From Paenibacillus foliorum (lineage in GTDB: Bacteria; Bacillota; Bacilli; Paenibacillales; NBRC-103111): DNA of 64,000 bases. Made by a program: the position numbers and the translations under genes. The DNA lies in contig NZ_WHOD01000082.1 in the NCBI RefSeq assembly GCF_013141765.1, positions 122,954 to 186,953 of the forward strand, in the 5' to 3' direction. Positions 35,117 through 44,262 of the stretch are shown piece by piece; the stretch's first letter is position 1; each line of letters starts with the position of its first letter. The notes under the pieces are model-generated. The model was not told where the DNA came from and made no database searches. It saw only the letters and a program-made list of their open reading frames with translations.

Positions 35117-35434
35117 TTAGATCACAAGATGCGTAAGAACTGTCTTGACTTCCACCACTCTGATAGGGACCCATCCGAACATTCCTTCCAGCAGCTCGCT
35201 CCACTCTCTCTCCCCCTCCTGCCACGGAACACATCCAGCACGGTATTCCACTCTGCCGTTAATGATATCGCCTTCCATCGGCGCTCTTCCGGCAAACCAA
35301 GGCTCCAGCATGCCTTCAGGCAGGCTGTAAGGGTGCCGCTTAATTTGATCGAATTCTACACAATTCGGCCCGCCGCCAAACAGAAAGATCAGCGGGTGTC
35401 CTTCGTAAAGAATCCCGGTTTCAGCCGCATACAC
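35117..35434 (-). CDS. Hypothetical protein or gene remnant, about 105 residues
   Basis: The minus-strand frame has good codon texture (GILYEGHPLIFLFGGGPNCVEFDQIKRHPYSLPEGMLEPWFAGRAPMEGD). The frame is open for 16 codons further upstream with no ATG and no ribosome site, and immediately before that lies the mreB terminator; GTG 35434 is the only usual start. It may be the tail of a gene that lost its 5' end. No family recognised. Confidence 0.45.
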   Translation of the reverse strand: MYAAETGILYEGHPLIFLFGGGPNCVEFDQIKRHPYSLPEGMLEPWFAGRAPMEGDIINGRVEYRAGCVPWQEGEREWSELLEGMFGWVPIRVVEVKTVLTHLVI

Positions 35435-35481
35435 ATGATCTGGAATATACTGTAAATATTGTTTGAAGATTTTAACTTTCT

Positions 35482-35522
35482 AAAAAAATAAAGGAGCTGC
35501 AGCTGCAGCTCCTTTATTTTTT
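35482..35522. terminator. Strong palindromic terminator of the mreB-like gene
   Basis: AAAAAATAAAGGAGCTGCAG pairs perfectly with CTGCAGCTCCTTTATTTTTT, a nearly 20-bp stem with almost no loop. It lies 19 bases after the mreB-like stop and works in either direction by shape. Confidence 0.85.
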
Positions 35523-35540
35523 ACATCTTTAGACAATACC

Positions 35541-36602
35541 CTACTCCAATTCCCTACTCGCTGCTACAGGCTCCTCCGGTTGGTACACTCGCTGATTGGT
35601 CGTCGTGCGCTTGCCTCCGTACTCTCCCAGCATCATACCCGCCCCTAGCGCGGTGCAGTCAAGTGGATCCTCCGCGATATGTACATGAACTCCTGTTTCC
35701 GCTTGAATGCGTTTATCGATCCCTTCCAATAAAGCGCCTCCTCCGCATAACAGTATGCCCTGCTCAATTACATCTCCCGCAAGCTCAGGAGGGCACTTAT
35801 CCAACGTTGTCCTAATGGCTTCGACCAGCGTTTTGAAAAAATCATCCACCAGCAAGTAAATTTCTCCAGAGCTTATTCGGACTGATCGGGGCAAGCCACT
35901 AATCATATCACGTCCTCGAATATCGAGTGTTCGTTCTTCGGCAGAGGCATTAGCTGTTCCTATCTGTTTCTTTATTTCTTCGGCCGTTCGTTCTCCAATC
36001 TCCAAGCTGTACTGCCGTTTCACATAATCCATAATGTCCCTGTCTATTGACAAACCTGCCCGATGTACCGTATGACTTGCCACAATACCGCCTAACGACA
36101 AAACAGCTACTTGGCAGGTACCTCCGCCTATATCAAGCACCAAATGTCCGATTGGCTCATCAATTAAGAGTCCCGCTCCCAGCGCAGCGGCCAGTGGTTC
36201 TTCAACAGCAACAGCTCTTCTGGCCCCCTTATGGATGATGGTTTCCTCAACAGCCCGCTTTTGCACATTGGTTATGCCGCAAGGCACCGATATATATACT
36301 TGGGAGCTTCTTAGCAGCGACTTGCGTCCTTGGATTTTTTTGATAAAATGCTGCAGCATCCTGCTTGTCATGTCAATATTAGCGATAACGCCATTCGTTA
36401 AGGGATAAGTGATATCCACATAGCCGGGAGCTCGTCCAATCATCGCCTGCGCCTCAGCACCTACAGCCAGCAACTCACCCGTATTTTGGTTAACCGCTAC
36501 TACAGACGGTTCGCTTAACACGATACCCTTACCCTTCTCATATATAACTGTGTTAGATGTACCAAGATCAATACCGTATAACTTATCAAATCGTTTTAAC
36601 AT
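35541..36602 (-). CDS. MreB/Mbl-like rod-shape actin homologue
   Basis: The 353-residue protein has the actin-fold phosphate loops GIDLGTSNTVIY and LDIGGGTCQVAV, the segment PLAAALGAG, and adenosine-loop CGGGALLEGID. This is MreB-family. It is alone, without mreC/mreD, so it is probably the Mbl or MreBH paralogue rather than the operon-encoded MreB. It polymerises under the membrane to guide side-wall synthesis. Ribosome site GGGAGGAGAG precedes the ATG. A C-terminal extension (YGGKRTTTNQRVYQPEEPVAASRELE) goes beyond the usual end. Confidence 0.9.
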   Translation of the reverse strand: MLKRFDKLYGIDLGTSNTVIYEKGKGIVLSEPSVVAVNQNTGELLAVGAEAQAMIGRAPGYVDITYPLTNGVIANIDMTSRMLQHFIKKIQGRKSLLRSSQVYISVPCGITNVQKRAVEETIIHKGARRAVAVEEPLAAALGAGLLIDEPIGHLVLDIGGGTCQVAVLSLGGIVASHTVHRAGLSIDRDIMDYVKRQYSLEIGERTAEEIKKQIGTANASAEERTLDIRGRDMISGLPRSVRISSGEIYLLVDDFFKTLVEAIRTTLDKCPPELAGDVIEQGILLCGGGALLEGIDKRIQAETGVHVHIAEDPLDCTALGAGMMLGEYGGKRTTTNQRVYQPEEPVAASRELE

Positions 36603-36951
36603 ACTAAATCTCTCCTCCCTCGTTCGAATACCGAAGCACGGCTTGGAGGCTGCTCAAACGGTTATTCTATAATATTCTTCATAACACTCCGTTTTGAGGG
36701 GGAGCTAGCCTTAATTCCCTGTATATTCCAAGAACATTTAACTAATCGACATGAATTTAGAAGCCTCAAATCTATCACAAACATCAAGCACCTAAGTACC
36801 CAGAAAGGGGCTTTCTCCAAGTTTCCCATGAAAATCAAATAACCTTAGCCCCGTGGAAATACGGACTAAGGTCTCCTATTTATTAGTATCTGCTTGTGGG
36901 GGAATTTCCGCTTCCGAGTACCGGACGGTTTACCAGGATGGAGGTTTCCTT
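36603..36951. other. 349-base intergenic stretch
   Basis: Contains the mreB ribosome site, presumably its promoter (not recognised), and a hairpin at 36842-36872 (ACCTTAG/CTAAGGT enclosing CCGT/ACGG) that probably terminates the glutaminase transcript. No coding frame was seen. Confidence 0.5.
36842..36872 (-). terminator. Probable terminator of the glutaminase gene
   Basis: ACCTTAG-CCCGT and ACGG-CTAAGGT form a broken 11-bp stem about 80 bases after the glutaminase stop; on the minus strand TTATTTGATTTT follows. Weak U tract. Confidence 0.45.
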
Positions 36952-37896
36952 TTAAAATAAACTCCATTCAAACTCGCCGGACAATTTCTCCAACAGATTC
37001 ACACCTGCTACACTATTGCCCTTTTTATTTAAGGCAGGACCGACTACTCCAATGCCGTACCGACCGGGAACAATCGATAAAATACCACCTGACACACCGC
37101 TTTTGGCCGGTAGACCCACGTTGATTGCGAACTCGCCAGAAGCATTATACATACCGCATGTAGTCATAAAAACCTTGGCAATCTGAACATACCGTCGCGG
37201 GATGATTGATTTTCCTGTTGAAGGATCGATCCCCCCCAATGCCAATACCAGAGCCATTCGCGCCAGATCCGAGCAAGTGACCTTCACAGCACAATGACGA
37301 AAATAGATATCAAGTACATCCTCCACATTATCGTTTAGTATGCCTTTATCTTTAAGATAATAAGCCAATGATCGATTGAGATGCCCTGTATCCGATTCGG
37401 ACTGATATACATCCAGGTCATAATCAAGTGTATCATTGCCAGCCAGCAGACGGAAAAACTGTAAGATCTTCGATGACCTTTCGTGAGGGCTATCCCCTCC
37501 GATTAACGAAGTGACAGCTATTGCCCCTGCATTGATCAACGGATTAAAGGGCCTGCTCGGCGCCACTAATTCCAGCTTCAGCATCGAGTTGAAATTATCT
37601 CCGGTTGGCTCCATCCCCACCTTGGAAAATACCGCAGCTTCCCCGTGTTCCATAAGCGCAATTATCAAAGTGAACACTTTCGAAATGCTCTGCATCGTAA
37701 ATGAAAAGCTGCAATCTCCTGCCGCGACCGAGCCTCCAGCCGTATCCATAATGTAAATTCCCAATGTATCCCTTGGCGACTTGGCCAGCTCTGGAATGTA
37801 TGCTGCAACCTTGCCTTGTACTGCCAGCTGCCGGCTCTCTTCAACCCATTGCGGAAGTAGCGATTTTATTTGTTCTAGTTCAATGGTATTCGCCAT
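36952..37896 (-). CDS. glsA: Glutaminase
   Basis: The 314-residue protein is a serine beta-lactamase-like glutaminase: catalytic Ser-x-x-Lys in FTMQSISKVF, NPLINAGAIA, catalytic Tyr region and the C-terminal GGILSIVPGRYGIGVVGPALNKKGNSVAG block. It hydrolyses glutamine to glutamate and ammonia in the cytoplasm. Length is the family standard. Start ATG is preceded by AAGGAGG. It is a single-gene unit. Confidence 0.95.
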   Translation of the reverse strand: MANTIELEQIKSLLPQWVEESRQLAVQGKVAAYIPELAKSPRDTLGIYIMDTAGGSVAAGDCSFSFTMQSISKVFTLIIALMEHGEAAVFSKVGMEPTGDNFNSMLKLELVAPSRPFNPLINAGAIAVTSLIGGDSPHERSSKILQFFRLLAGNDTLDYDLDVYQSESDTGHLNRSLAYYLKDKGILNDNVEDVLDIYFRHCAVKVTCSDLARMALVLALGGIDPSTGKSIIPRRYVQIAKVFMTTCGMYNASGEFAINVGLPAKSGVSGGILSIVPGRYGIGVVGPALNKKGNSVAGVNLLEKLSGEFEWSLF

Positions 37897-38035
37897 ATTC
37901 GACCTTCCTCCTTATGCCGGCTTCATTTATTTTTAATAATAATGAAATGGAGCTAAGGAAGCAACGTCTTTATATCGTAAGCATTTACACATAGAAAAAA
38001 CGGATAACTGAAAACAATCATAATATCGCATTAAC

Positions 38036-38148
38036 TCCCTCACAGGTTTCTACGTAAATTAGAAGCTCTTTACAAAACAGATGTATCTAAGGAAAAAATG
38101 GCTGTGATGATCGCGGAAGAGAATTTAAAACTAGAGGGAAGCATTTAA
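38036..38148 (+). pseudogene. Possible coding relic upstream of repeat B
   Basis: A plus-strand frame of about 35 codons ends at TAA 38146-38148 and reads like protein (RKLEALYKTDVSKEKMAVMIAEENLKLEG). No start codon or ribosome site. It resembles an antitoxin-like or regulator tail, but no family can be named. It may be chance. Confidence 0.3.
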
Positions 38149-38154
38149 CGCGCA

Positions 38155-38332
38155 GATAGTTCCTTTATCGCCAGGGAAAGACAAAAAACAGAGAGATAAC
38201 GGAAGTGCTAGTTCCTTTATCTCTCTGTTTTTTATAAATGGGCTTCTATTCCCCCAAATAAAGGAATTCCCACTTCCGCTATCGCCTTAAATGGGTGCCC
38301 GGAGATTGAATAAAGGAACTCTCAGTTCCGCT
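38155..38332. repeat. Multi-hairpin intergenic repeat, copy B
   Basis: Palindromic units as in copy A. The core is a 22-bp hairpin, AAAAAACAGAGAGATAACGG(AA) at 38183-38204 pairing with TTCCTTTATCTCTCTG and a T tract at 38212-38233 with one mismatch. Two further units follow (38257-38281 and 38309-38332). It lies between glsA and a two-component regulator, in no gene. Confidence 0.8.
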
Positions 38333-38381
38333 CAACCCCTTCCTTTATGTGCGGATCGGCTTGGTAACTAAGAGGTACTAA

Positions 38382-39950
38382 TTATTTAACCGTCGTTTCT
38401 TTGCGGTATTGAAGTGGCGGGGTGCCTGTCTGCTTTTTAAACACTTTGCTAAAATAGTTCTCATCCTCGTACCCGATTTGATTGGAAATTTCATGAACTG
38501 ACAGATTGGTATGGGATAATAGCGCTTTCGCCTTTTCGATTTTCATATCGGTCAAATAAGCTACTATCGTAGTATGGAACGTTTCCCTGAACTTCTTGGA
38601 AATGTACTGGGGACTGAAATGAAACTGCTCCGTAATTTCTTTCAATGAAATATTCTCGTGAAAATGGTTGTCCAAATAAGCGCGGATTTCATGAATATCT
38701 CCATTGCCAACGGAGGATGGCCTCATTTTATCGAGCAGCAGATGGATCTGTGAAATAAAGATTCGCTCCCATTCGCCCACGTCGCAGACCCATAGCGGTA
38801 TGGACGGGGCTTTCATTGCTCCTGCCTGGGATGTGATCATCTGGCTGTAGCGGCCCAGTAACAGGTTGGCTTCCATCGTGCAGCGCTGAAGATCTTTAAG
38901 CAGCAGAGTCCCTCGGAACCTAAGCGCCTCAGCATGCTGCTGCACAATATCCGTCGCGAAGAGACGGTTGCCTGACTCGATGGCTCGTCGCAGCAAAATC
39001 TCATGCGACATCAAACTTGGCAGCGGCTTCTCGCTGCCTTCCGTACCTTTACTATCGCCAATATTCAGATGCAGCAGAGCATTCTGGGCTTCGCCGATCG
39101 CCTGATGAATATTTGTCAGGCGAGAAGTTCTCCCTTCGGCACCGATCAGGACATCCAATTGAATCGTATGCTTCCATGCCCGCTTCAGCCGCTCCAAATA
39201 AAACTTGAGATCCTGCTGGCCCGATCCCTTATCCGGAAAATCAAGCAGAAGCACCCATTGATAAGCATCCAATCTGCAAATATAGTGAACAGCCTGGCCG
39301 CTTAGGGAATACCCGGCTATGTTATCAATGGCGAATAAAAACAACTCGTCATCCATCATAAATCTCTTGTTCAGTACATGGGTCATATTCTGAGGAACTA
39401 GAATCAAACAACTAAAATCATATTGCCGTATACCGGTCTTATCGAACATTCTCTTGACCGTCTCTGTTAGCGGAATTTCATTACGAAAATAAGAAGCCAG
39501 CTTCTTCTCATCCAACAGCGCATCCGCTTTACGAACCAGATACTCCTTCTCTACATCCGCTTCTTTTGACTTTACCTTCTCCTGCCAAGCTGAGACTGCC
39601 TTGCTGAATGCTTCCTCCACATCCTTTTTCCTAAATGGCTTCAAGATATAATCGATTCCGTTCGCTTGTATGGTGGCACGTGTATACTCAAAATCATTAT
39701 AGCCACTGATCACGATAACTTGAGTGTTCAGTCCCTCTTCTCTTATTCTTCTTAGCAGCTCCGTACCATTCATCACCGGCATCCTCATATCACAAAACAA
39801 AATATCAGGCTGATGTGCGGTCATAATTTCTAGCGCTTCCATCCCGTTCTCTGCCATATATTTATCCGTAACGCCAAATGCCTCCCAATCGACCGAGAGA
39901 TCAATGCCTTCCCTTACGTGCTCTTCATCATCCACGATCAACACTTTCAT
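38382..39950 (-). CDS. Response regulator, receiver plus AraC-type HTH (YesN-like)
   Basis: The 522-residue protein has a receiver with D7/D8 and phospho-acceptor D54 (FCDMRMP), lysine in IDYILKPFR, a long linker region, and a C-terminal AraC double HTH ending TGTPPLQYRKETTVK. Its start overlaps the kinase stop by four bases (ATGA). No transporter or enzyme gene accompanies the pair, so its target is elsewhere or lost. Confidence 0.92.
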   Translation of the reverse strand: MKVLIVDDEEHVREGIDLSVDWEAFGVTDKYMAENGMEALEIMTAHQPDILFCDMRMPVMNGTELLRRIREEGLNTQVIVISGYNDFEYTRATIQANGIDYILKPFRKKDVEEAFSKAVSAWQEKVKSKEADVEKEYLVRKADALLDEKKLASYFRNEIPLTETVKRMFDKTGIRQYDFSCLILVPQNMTHVLNKRFMMDDELFLFAIDNIAGYSLSGQAVHYICRLDAYQWVLLLDFPDKGSGQQDLKFYLERLKRAWKHTIQLDVLIGAEGRTSRLTNIHQAIGEAQNALLHLNIGDSKGTEGSEKPLPSLMSHEILLRRAIESGNRLFATDIVQQHAEALRFRGTLLLKDLQRCTMEANLLLGRYSQMITSQAGAMKAPSIPLWVCDVGEWERIFISQIHLLLDKMRPSSVGNGDIHEIRAYLDNHFHENISLKEITEQFHFSPQYISKKFRETFHTTIVAYLTDMKIEKAKALLSHTNLSVHEISNQIGYEDENYFSKVFKKQTGTPPLQYRKETTVK

Positions 39951-41701
39951 TGCCTCTCCTCCTCTGTAAGGGGTAAGCTTAAAATAATTTCCGTTTTCTC
40001 ATAGGGTTTGCTCGTTACAGTCCATCCGAAACGGTCTCCATACCTAATTCTTAGACGCTGCAGCACGTTAATCAAACCAATTCCCTCCTCCTCCTGAGGA
40101 CGAAAGCGTTCTTCATTATACCTCTTCTTCAGCTTCTCTACGGTATCCCTGTCCATCCCTTGTCCATTATCCGCAACGCGGATCACAAGCACAGCCCCGA
40201 CAGAAATCATGATGTCGATCCTTCCTGAGCCTGTCCCCTTTTCAATCCCATGAATAATGCTATTTTCTACCAGAGGCTGCAAAATCATTTTGGGAACCTG
40301 GATATTCAACGCTTCAGGTTCGCTAGTTATATGGAACGCCAGCTTGTTCTTGAATCGTCCTTCCTGTAGAGACAAATAATGCTCCATATGCGCAATTTCC
40401 TGCCTTAAGGGAACAACCTCCGTGTTGAAATCCATGCTGTATCTAAGAATCGCACCCAACTCAGATATCCTGTCGCTGATTTCCTCTATTTGATGACGCA
40501 ATGCAAGTGTGTTAATCGATTGCAGCGCATTATACAGAAAATGAGGGTTGATTTGTGCTTGCAGCATTTTTAATTGTGCCGTCGAAAGCTCTATTCGATG
40601 CTGGTAATCCCGGATAATATATTCATTCAAGTTGCTGGCCATTAATTCAAACCGTGTTTCAAGTAGGCCTATCTCGTCCTCCCTGTGAGTGGTAGCCTCC
40701 AACCCGAAGTTTCCTGTCTCCACCCGGGCCATGTTGCGGACCAGCCGTTTGATAGGCACGATAGTGGAATAAGCGAGCAGGAATGCAAAGACAATGATTA
40801 CTGCCAGTGCAGCAAATTGAATAGCTATGGACTGCTTTAACGTTTGCTCTGCTGCCCTATTAATAGAAGCCGAAGGAATAAATTTAATGATCGTCAGCGG
40901 ATTTTCCAGAAACTGATCGGTTACATAAATAAATACGCCAGCCTCTCCCTTCCAATTGCCGAACCAATAGCCTTGCTTCTCACGAATGGAGCTCAATCCA
41001 GGGTGAATAGTTTCAAGCGATATTTGAGATTCTCCCTCCACTTGACTTGAAGTAAACAACAGTTGGTTTTTTTGGCCAAAATACATAAAATCAATCTCAT
41101 GCTTGGGATCAAACATTTGTCTGTTCAACCGTTCAATTTCCGATAATGAGAAATAGACAGACACTAATCCGAACCAGGTCGGGCGAGGGAAATCCATCAG
41201 TTTCTTATGAACCGTTAGAAATCGATCGTTACCGATTTGTTTTACCTCAAAGCTGGGTAAATCATACCAATCCTCCTGCTTGCTCGACGGAAGAGAGGCT
41301 TTCCATGGAGCGTCGTACAAAGAAAAAGGAAGCTGATAATATTGTTGACCGGAACCCCCTGCGTACAAATGGACAATGCTGATTTCTGAACGTTGACTGT
41401 ATAACGAGGCAATTTGCCGGTCGACGTACATATCCTGAGCGATATTGCTTTTTTCCTGCCGAAGATATTCCATCAAATCCGCATCATAATACCAGGAAAG
41501 AGAAATTTGATTTAGTTCTTTCAAATACTTCTTTATATTTTCCATCCCGATGGTCATCGAATTCTGATTCAGCTGAATATGGCTTGCTTGAATGGACTGG
41601 GAAGTGGAACGATAGGAAATGACATTGGAGAGTAAGAACGGTACAGCCGTGGCTAGAAGCATTAATATCAGCAGCCTGACGAACAAACTTTTCTTATACA
41701 C
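39947..41701 (-). CDS. Sensor histidine kinase (YesM-like)
   Basis: The 584-residue protein has two membrane helices (about residues 8-28 and 285-305) around an extracytoplasmic sensor, a HAMP region (VPIKRLVRNMARVETGNFG), the phospho-acceptor motif QAQINPHFLYNALQS, and ATP-binding motifs LVENSIIHG and DNGQGMD. It pairs with the overlapping regulator at 38382-39950. The pair stands between LtaS and glutaminase without linked substrate-uptake genes. Confidence 0.93.
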   Translation of the reverse strand: MYKKSLFVRLLILMLLATAVPFLLSNVISYRSTSQSIQASHIQLNQNSMTIGMENIKKYLKELNQISLSWYYDADLMEYLRQEKSNIAQDMYVDRQIASLYSQRSEISIVHLYAGGSGQQYYQLPFSLYDAPWKASLPSSKQEDWYDLPSFEVKQIGNDRFLTVHKKLMDFPRPTWFGLVSVYFSLSEIERLNRQMFDPKHEIDFMYFGQKNQLLFTSSQVEGESQISLETIHPGLSSIREKQGYWFGNWKGEAGVFIYVTDQFLENPLTIIKFIPSASINRAAEQTLKQSIAIQFAALAVIIVFAFLLAYSTIVPIKRLVRNMARVETGNFGLEATTHREDEIGLLETRFELMASNLNEYIIRDYQHRIELSTAQLKMLQAQINPHFLYNALQSINTLALRHQIEEISDRISELGAILRYSMDFNTEVVPLRQEIAHMEHYLSLQEGRFKNKLAFHITSEPEALNIQVPKMILQPLVENSIIHGIEKGTGSGRIDIMISVGAVLVIRVADNGQGMDRDTVEKLKKRYNEERFRPQEEEGIGLINVLQRLRIRYGDRFGWTVTSKPYEKTEIILSLPLTEEERQ

Positions 41702-41844
41702 GTGCTGTTCACCAACCCGTCATCAAAATTAGTGGAGATTTGATAGTTATATCAATAAAGACGGTTCCGGTAAATGGACAATATGAATGTAAACAAGGAA
41801 TAATTTCTCTTCTTCCCCCAAAACACATAAATTATACGGCAAAA

Positions 41845-41872
41845 AGCGGTCTGACCCAAGGGTCAAACCGCT
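41845..41872 (-). terminator. Terminator of the ltaS-like gene
   Basis: AGCGGTCTGACCC and GGGTCAAACCGCT form a 13-bp stem with one mismatch and a two-base loop; TTTTTGCC follows on the minus strand, 21 bases after the stop. Confidence 0.8.
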
Positions 41873-41893
41873 CTCTCAATAAATAACTACCGA

Positions 41894-43888
41894 CTAATTC
41901 GGATTTTCCTCACCGCTCGCGTTTAAGCTTCCATCTATATCCTCATCGACAGGAGCTTTCTCGACGAATTCTTGATTATAATTGGGCAACACATTCTGCT
42001 GTAGATACGGTGACCCAATATATTTAGCCAAATACTGCTTACCGAATAGACCGTCATATTGCAGCTGCCTATATTTATCGACGTCTTCCTTGAGTGAATC
42101 GGGTACTGCTGGGTATAAATTCTGATTCGCATCCACTACCAGATTCCGGAGCATGCCCGGCATTTTCTGGGAAAGCTCTACATTGTACGCAAGCGTCTCT
42201 GGAAGCTGCATGCCCATATGGCTCAACATATACGCCCCCAGGAAGGAATTACTAAGCACTGGCAATTGCTCTTGAGGCAGATCTACATTAGACCATGTAA
42301 CGAATGGCACACTATGCATCTTCTTCAATTCTTCAAGCGTCCAGTCCTGCGACTTGCCCGTCTGAATAAATCCGGCCTGAGTATACACATCATAATCATA
42401 ACCAAGCATAGGCAGATGATCCCCATAAAAAACGATTACTGTAGGTTCACCCGTTTCATCGAAGTGATCAATCAGCTTTTGCAGGCTCGCATCCGCATCT
42501 TGAACGCCCTGTGTGTACGTTTCAAGAGTATCTTTTGCCTCCGGGGTTAGATTGCCCTCGACTTGAATGGGATTACTGCCGTAACGCTGATCATCGTATG
42601 GACCATGGTTTTGCATCGTTACCGTGTAGATGAACATCGGTTTATCCGTGCTGTCCACCTGCTGAATAATACTATTAGCTACCTCATCATCGGAGATGAA
42701 ATCGCCTTTATATTGCGGATTGCTGAATTGATCTTTACTCATGAAGCTTTCAAAACCCATTTCTTTATATACATTCTCCCGGTTCCAGAACCAGCCCTCA
42801 TAGGAATGAATGGCCATGCTTTTATAACCCTGCTCTTCAAAATATCCTGCAAGACTAGGTAACGGTTGGGAAATATATTGCTGGTAAGGTACAGAGCCTG
42901 CTGGGAGAAAGCTCATGGATTGCCCGGTTAGCACTTCATACTCCACGTTACTCGTACCGCCTCCGAATTGTGGTGAGAGCAGGTACCCGGATGTGGATTC
43001 CTGCTGCAGCCTGTGAACTGTAGGCGCTGGGTCTTCACTAAATGTCACATTTGGAAGCAGAGTTGGATCCCAGAAGGCTTCACTCATAATAAAAATAACG
43101 TTCGGCTGCTTCCCGTTAAATGGATCTGCTTTAGCCGATGCCGTCTGCAGCCCAGACTGATTCATCATCAGCATCTGCGCCAAATTCGCCATAGTTGGCT
43201 CATCATAGCCAGCTGGTTTCGGAACGATCGCATTTTTCACATTCATCGTAAAAGCGAGCGCCATCCCATTATTCCCATAATTTTCGGACTGATTCCACAC
43301 AATCTCGTTTGCACCCATACGGTCCATGAAGCGGCTGGCCCAAGGTGCATTAACTCCAAAGGAGTAAACCGCAAACACCGCCACCAGACCAACTGCCACA
43401 CGGGTCTTTATCCGCAGACGCAGTCGCGGCAACAAGAATGACATTAGGAGTAGCACAAATACTGCGCCCAGCATAGTTCCGATTCGCAGCAAAGCCGATT
43501 GGTTCGTTACCAAGGGCAGTACGTTCATACTCTCTTTATTAAGAAAAATGTCCCATGGAAAAAAAGGCTCTCCGATCAATTTTACCTTGAAATAGCTTAT
43601 AAACGACATTGAACATAGCAACAGTATGGACAACGCGACCGAGGGCAATAAGTTACCCAACAGTGCATAAATCAATAAAAAAACAAATAAGTCCAGTAGA
43701 GCATTCATTGTAAACAGTTTGGGGTTCTGGATTAACCATGCCCACGTTTCATGTAAATTACCTCTTTGAATAAATTCCACGCCAAAAACCAAAACTAAAG
43801 GTACTACTGCACAGGCTAATACTATAAAGAAGGTACTCCACAGTCGATTTAGCGCAGGCCCTGCTTGCTTCCGCCTTCTTGGACGCAT
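41894..43888 (-). CDS. Lipoteichoic acid synthase-family protein (LtaS-like)
   Basis: The 664-residue protein has five membrane helices in residues 1-190 and an extracellular alkaline phosphatase/sulfatase domain: PNVIFIMSEAFWDPT (metal-binding Glu), GGGTSNVEYEVLTGQS with the nucleophilic Thr, SMAIHSYEGWFWNRENVYKEMGF, TMQNHGPYD and FYGDHLPML (metal Asp/His). It transfers glycerol-phosphate from phosphatidylglycerol to build lipoteichoic acid or a related polymer. Paenibacillus often has several paralogues, so LtaS versus YfnI/YqgS type cannot be fixed. Acidic C-terminal tail. Confidence 0.93.
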   Translation of the reverse strand: MRPRRRKQAGPALNRLWSTFFIVLACAVVPLVLVFGVEFIQRGNLHETWAWLIQNPKLFTMNALLDLFVFLLIYALLGNLLPSVALSILLLCSMSFISYFKVKLIGEPFFPWDIFLNKESMNVLPLVTNQSALLRIGTMLGAVFVLLLMSFLLPRLRLRIKTRVAVGLVAVFAVYSFGVNAPWASRFMDRMGANEIVWNQSENYGNNGMALAFTMNVKNAIVPKPAGYDEPTMANLAQMLMMNQSGLQTASAKADPFNGKQPNVIFIMSEAFWDPTLLPNVTFSEDPAPTVHRLQQESTSGYLLSPQFGGGTSNVEYEVLTGQSMSFLPAGSVPYQQYISQPLPSLAGYFEEQGYKSMAIHSYEGWFWNRENVYKEMGFESFMSKDQFSNPQYKGDFISDDEVANSIIQQVDSTDKPMFIYTVTMQNHGPYDDQRYGSNPIQVEGNLTPEAKDTLETYTQGVQDADASLQKLIDHFDETGEPTVIVFYGDHLPMLGYDYDVYTQAGFIQTGKSQDWTLEELKKMHSVPFVTWSNVDLPQEQLPVLSNSFLGAYMLSHMGMQLPETLAYNVELSQKMPGMLRNLVVDANQNLYPAVPDSLKEDVDKYRQLQYDGLFGKQYLAKYIGSPYLQQNVLPNYNQEFVEKAPVDEDIDGSLNASGEENPN

Positions 43889-44203
43889 AGGTTTCTCACA
43901 CTCCTATCCCGCGGTTCTCTTTCTCTATTTGCGGATAATTTTTGTTCATAAATCTAATTCCAACTCTACACCGAAGCTTCGTTCATTCGTTCTTATCATG
44001 TTTTAATAATTTAACGAATTGGCCCCGATACAAATAAGCAGCTGCCACATAGCCGCTTTTTATTCTTTTAATGATAACCAAGTAAACTTAATAAAACCTT
44101 AATATTTGCTGAATGTGAACTTAAAGTTGCCAAATAAATCACGTCACCCCTTGACTGTAAGCTTCGCTCATACCTAACAAATACATACATATTAATAGGA
44201 AAA
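43889..44203. other. 315-base intergenic stretch upstream of the LtaS-like gene
   Basis: AT-rich, with no credible frame. It should hold the promoter of the LtaS-like gene but no clear -35/-10 pair was recognised. Confidence 0.4.
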
Positions 44204-44248
44204 AGGACTGAAGATCAATCGGGTTGTCCCTATTGATTTTCAATCCTT
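44204..44248 (-). terminator. Terminator of the B12-controlled importer operon
   Basis: AAGGACTGAAGATCAAT pairs imperfectly with ATTGATTTTCAATCCTTT, 15 bases after the last gene of the operon. Confidence 0.6.
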
Positions 44249-44262
44249 TAAACTATTTCGAG

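Noticed and set aside
35108..35455. Plus-strand frame of 115 codons opposite the 35117-35434 frame
   Set aside because: The minus-strand reading has far better protein texture; the plus reading is its shadow.
41894..43888. Arylsulfatase
   Set aside because: The five N-terminal membrane helices, the Thr nucleophile context GGGTSN and the FYGDHLPML motif fit LtaS-type phosphoglycerol transferases, not a sulfatase with formylglycine.
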